This document shows positions 62,672-64,000 of a stretch of 64,000 nucleotides of DNA, piece by piece. Origin of the DNA: Desulfovibrio desulfuricans DSM 642 (GTDB lineage Bacteria > Desulfobacterota > Desulfovibrionia > Desulfovibrionales > Desulfovibrionaceae); the NCBI RefSeq assembly GCF_000420465.1, contig NZ_ATUZ01000011.1:248001-312000 (forward strand), read 5' to 3'. The notes under the pieces were generated by a model that searched no databases, was not told the DNA's origin, and worked only from the letters and a program-made list of their open reading frames with translations. Position 1 is the first letter of the stretch; each line of letters opens with the position of its first letter. A program made the position numbers and the translations under genes.

Positions 62672-64000
62672 CTACCCGTAGGTCATGGCCAGCACGTCAT
62701 CCATGCTGGTGGGCGGTGTTTCAAAGTGCAGGTGCTGTTCGCCAATGGAAACGCTGCGGCCGCTGTTGTTCACGGTGGAAGAACTGCTGGAGGCCAGCAC
62801 TCCGCCCTGCTGCACCTGTAGGGTTTTGGACTGCTTGAGCCCTTCCAGTTCCGGGCCTTCCATTGCGGCTGTATCAGGCACAAAGTTTGCGGCCTTCCAG
62901 CTCATGAGCTTTTCCGCGTGTTCTCCCATGCCGGGGATAAAGGAGAGCATCCTGCCAATGTAGTTCACAAAATATTCAAGAGGCGTCAGCGCAGTTGCAA
63001 CGGCGAACCGTAGTACCTTTGTCCACGAAAAATCGGTAAAGATGTCGGTAAACAGACGCCAGCGTTCTTCCAGCGTGGACATGAGCAGCAAAAAAGGCTG
63101 GCCGAATGACCCCAGACTTTCAAAGAAACTGCGCAAAAGCGTCCACGTTGCGCCGATGGCGGACTGTATCTGCTCCCAGTACATGATGCACAGGATCAGC
63201 GACCAGACAAGAAAACCCAGCGGATTGGCGCGAATAGCCCCGGAGAGAAGGTTGAATACAACCGTAACAGCCTTGATGGCCCCGGTAACGGGCATTGCCG
63301 CCAGGGTGAACAGATGAAAGGCCACAGTGCCGACGGCCACGGCTCCGGCAAGGGAAACTATTGCCAGCATGCCGAAGCCGATAACCCTGGCCACGTTGGG
63401 GTACTTGGTTATCCATCGGTTCAGGGTCTCAAGGTGGGCGCTGGCCCTGTTTGTCCACCGCTCCAGAGTTGGCGTGAGCTTTTGCAGAAAATTTGCCCGC
63501 ACATAATCCACAGCCGCGCCAAAGCGTTGAAAGGCATCCGTGGTTTGCCGGGCGGAAGCCCTGGCGCCGGTCATGTCCGTAACGCCCTTGACGTCTTTGA
63601 TAACGCGGGTGAGTTCCCCCTGTTTGGATAGCAGGGTGTTGAGGAATGCCCCGGCCTGATCGTCGTTCAGCGCCTTGCCAAGGCGCGCTTGCTGGGCTGT
63701 TGTGAGCGTGTCGCCATACTTGGCGCGCAGGCGTTCCAGAATGTCCACCATTGAAAGCATGCGCCCCTGCTGGTCGGTAAAGGATACCCCCACGGCGCGT
63801 CCGGCTGCGCGCGCGTTATCCACCAGCAGCTTGTACTTTTCGCCTGCGGCTGTACCGCCCATGTCCGCCTGGGCGGCGGCAATGACGGCCATTTGTTCCC
63901 CCGCGTCAATGCCAGCCCTTGCGGCGCGGTTGCCCAGCGCGTCAAAGCCGGCGGCGATTTCCTCGCCTTTGCTTTTGAACGCCTTGGCCACAAAGGCAGT
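62672..64000 (-). CDS. Phage tail tape-measure protein, C-terminal part
   Basis: Frame open to the right edge, so the N-terminus is missing; at least 442 codons are visible. The TIGR01760-like core reads AGIDAGEQMAVIAAAQADMGGTAAGEKYKLLVDNA, SMVDILERLRAKYG, DDQAGAFLNTLLSKQGEL. Hydrophobic segments follow (VIGFGMLAIVSLAGAVAVGTVAFHLFTLAA, LGFLVWSLILCIMYW). It sets tail length and enters the host envelope on injection. First visible gene of the late operon, reading toward the tRNAs. Confidence 0.9.
   Translation of the reverse strand, partial: TAFVAKAFKSKGEEIAAGFDALGNRAARAGIDAGEQMAVIAAAQADMGGTAAGEKYKLLVDNARAAGRAVGVSFTDQQGRMLSMVDILERLRAKYGDTLTTAQQARLGKALNDDQAGAFLNTLLSKQGELTRVIKDVKGVTDMTGARASARQTTDAFQRFGAAVDYVRANFLQKLTPTLERWTNRASAHLETLNRWITKYPNVARVIGFGMLAIVSLAGAVAVGTVAFHLFTLAAMPVTGAIKAVTVVFNLLSGAIRANPLGFLVWSLILCIMYWEQIQSAIGATWTLLRSFFESLGSFGQPFLLLMSTLEERWRLFTDIFTDFSWTKVLRFAVATALTPLEYFVNYIGRMLSFIPGMGEHAEKLMSWKAANFVPDTAAMEGPELEGLKQSKTLQVQQGGVLASSSSSTVNNSGRSVSIGEQHLHFETPPTSMDDVLAMTYG

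Overview
The window looks like chromosomal DNA of a Desulfovibrio-type sulfate reducer (Desulfovibrionaceae). Pointers are the high GC content, an anaerobe-specific orange-protein (ORP) Fe-S ATPase cluster, anaerobic-type cobalamin genes (cbiD, a cbiET fusion), a thrS-infC-rpmI-rplT-pheS-pheT-merR order, and a shikimate-kinase-like gene of the type implicated as homoserine kinase in Desulfovibrio. The genus is inferred from gene content and protein resemblance, not from a database search.

Layout. 1-4511 (minus): a corrinoid operon (DapF-like epimerase, cbiD, cbiET, start of cbiF/cobM). 4827-8249: envelope genes (vWA-OmpA protein, lipoprotein, secreted Pro/Ala-rich protein) around a shikimate/homoserine-kinase-like gene. 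8632-17157 (plus): rpmH-rnpA-yidD-yidC-jag-mnmE, followed by an overlapping run of DEDDy exonuclease, CofD/YvcK-like protein and pseudouridine synthase. 17535-19161: phosphate transport pair. 19569-21725 (minus): TraR-like zinc finger, argD, dut. 21962-23775: CD3324-like regulator and trmFO. 23961-32338: tRNA-Val and a translation super-cluster with two likely attenuators and a probable AUA start codon on infC. 32445-36396: rpe, tkt, pgk. 36627-39786: LysR regulator divergent from an EamA exporter, then a dihydrodipicolinate-reductase-like dehydrogenase. 39929-43857: ORP cluster (two Fe-S/MinD ATPases, three NifX-like domains, one fused to a DUF134 regulator). 43959-45976: OmpV-type porin and TetR regulator divergent across a perfect palindrome, and YccF. 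46140-52717: purM, Pro-rich secreted protein, radical SAM enzyme, cobalamin adenosyltransferase, deoxyribosyltransferase-like protein, BON lipoprotein, murA. 52948-53136: tRNA-His and tRNA-Pro. 53137-64000: the end of a contractile-tail prophage whose late operon runs toward the tRNAs (minus strand) and continues beyond the window.

Functional themes. Corrinoid genes occur at both ends of the host region (cbi operon; adenosyltransferase near 49.5 kb). The translation genes form one long co-oriented block with candidate feedback controls: the infC start codon, the rplT leader, and terminators before thrS and pheS. The ORP cluster has matching dyad motifs at both its ends that could be read by its own DUF134 protein. 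In the prophage, a Mu Com-like zinc protein overlaps the start of a DNA cytosine-C5 methyltransferase, the same architecture as Mu com-mom but with a different modification enzyme. No rRNA genes, CRISPR arrays or insertion sequences were seen.
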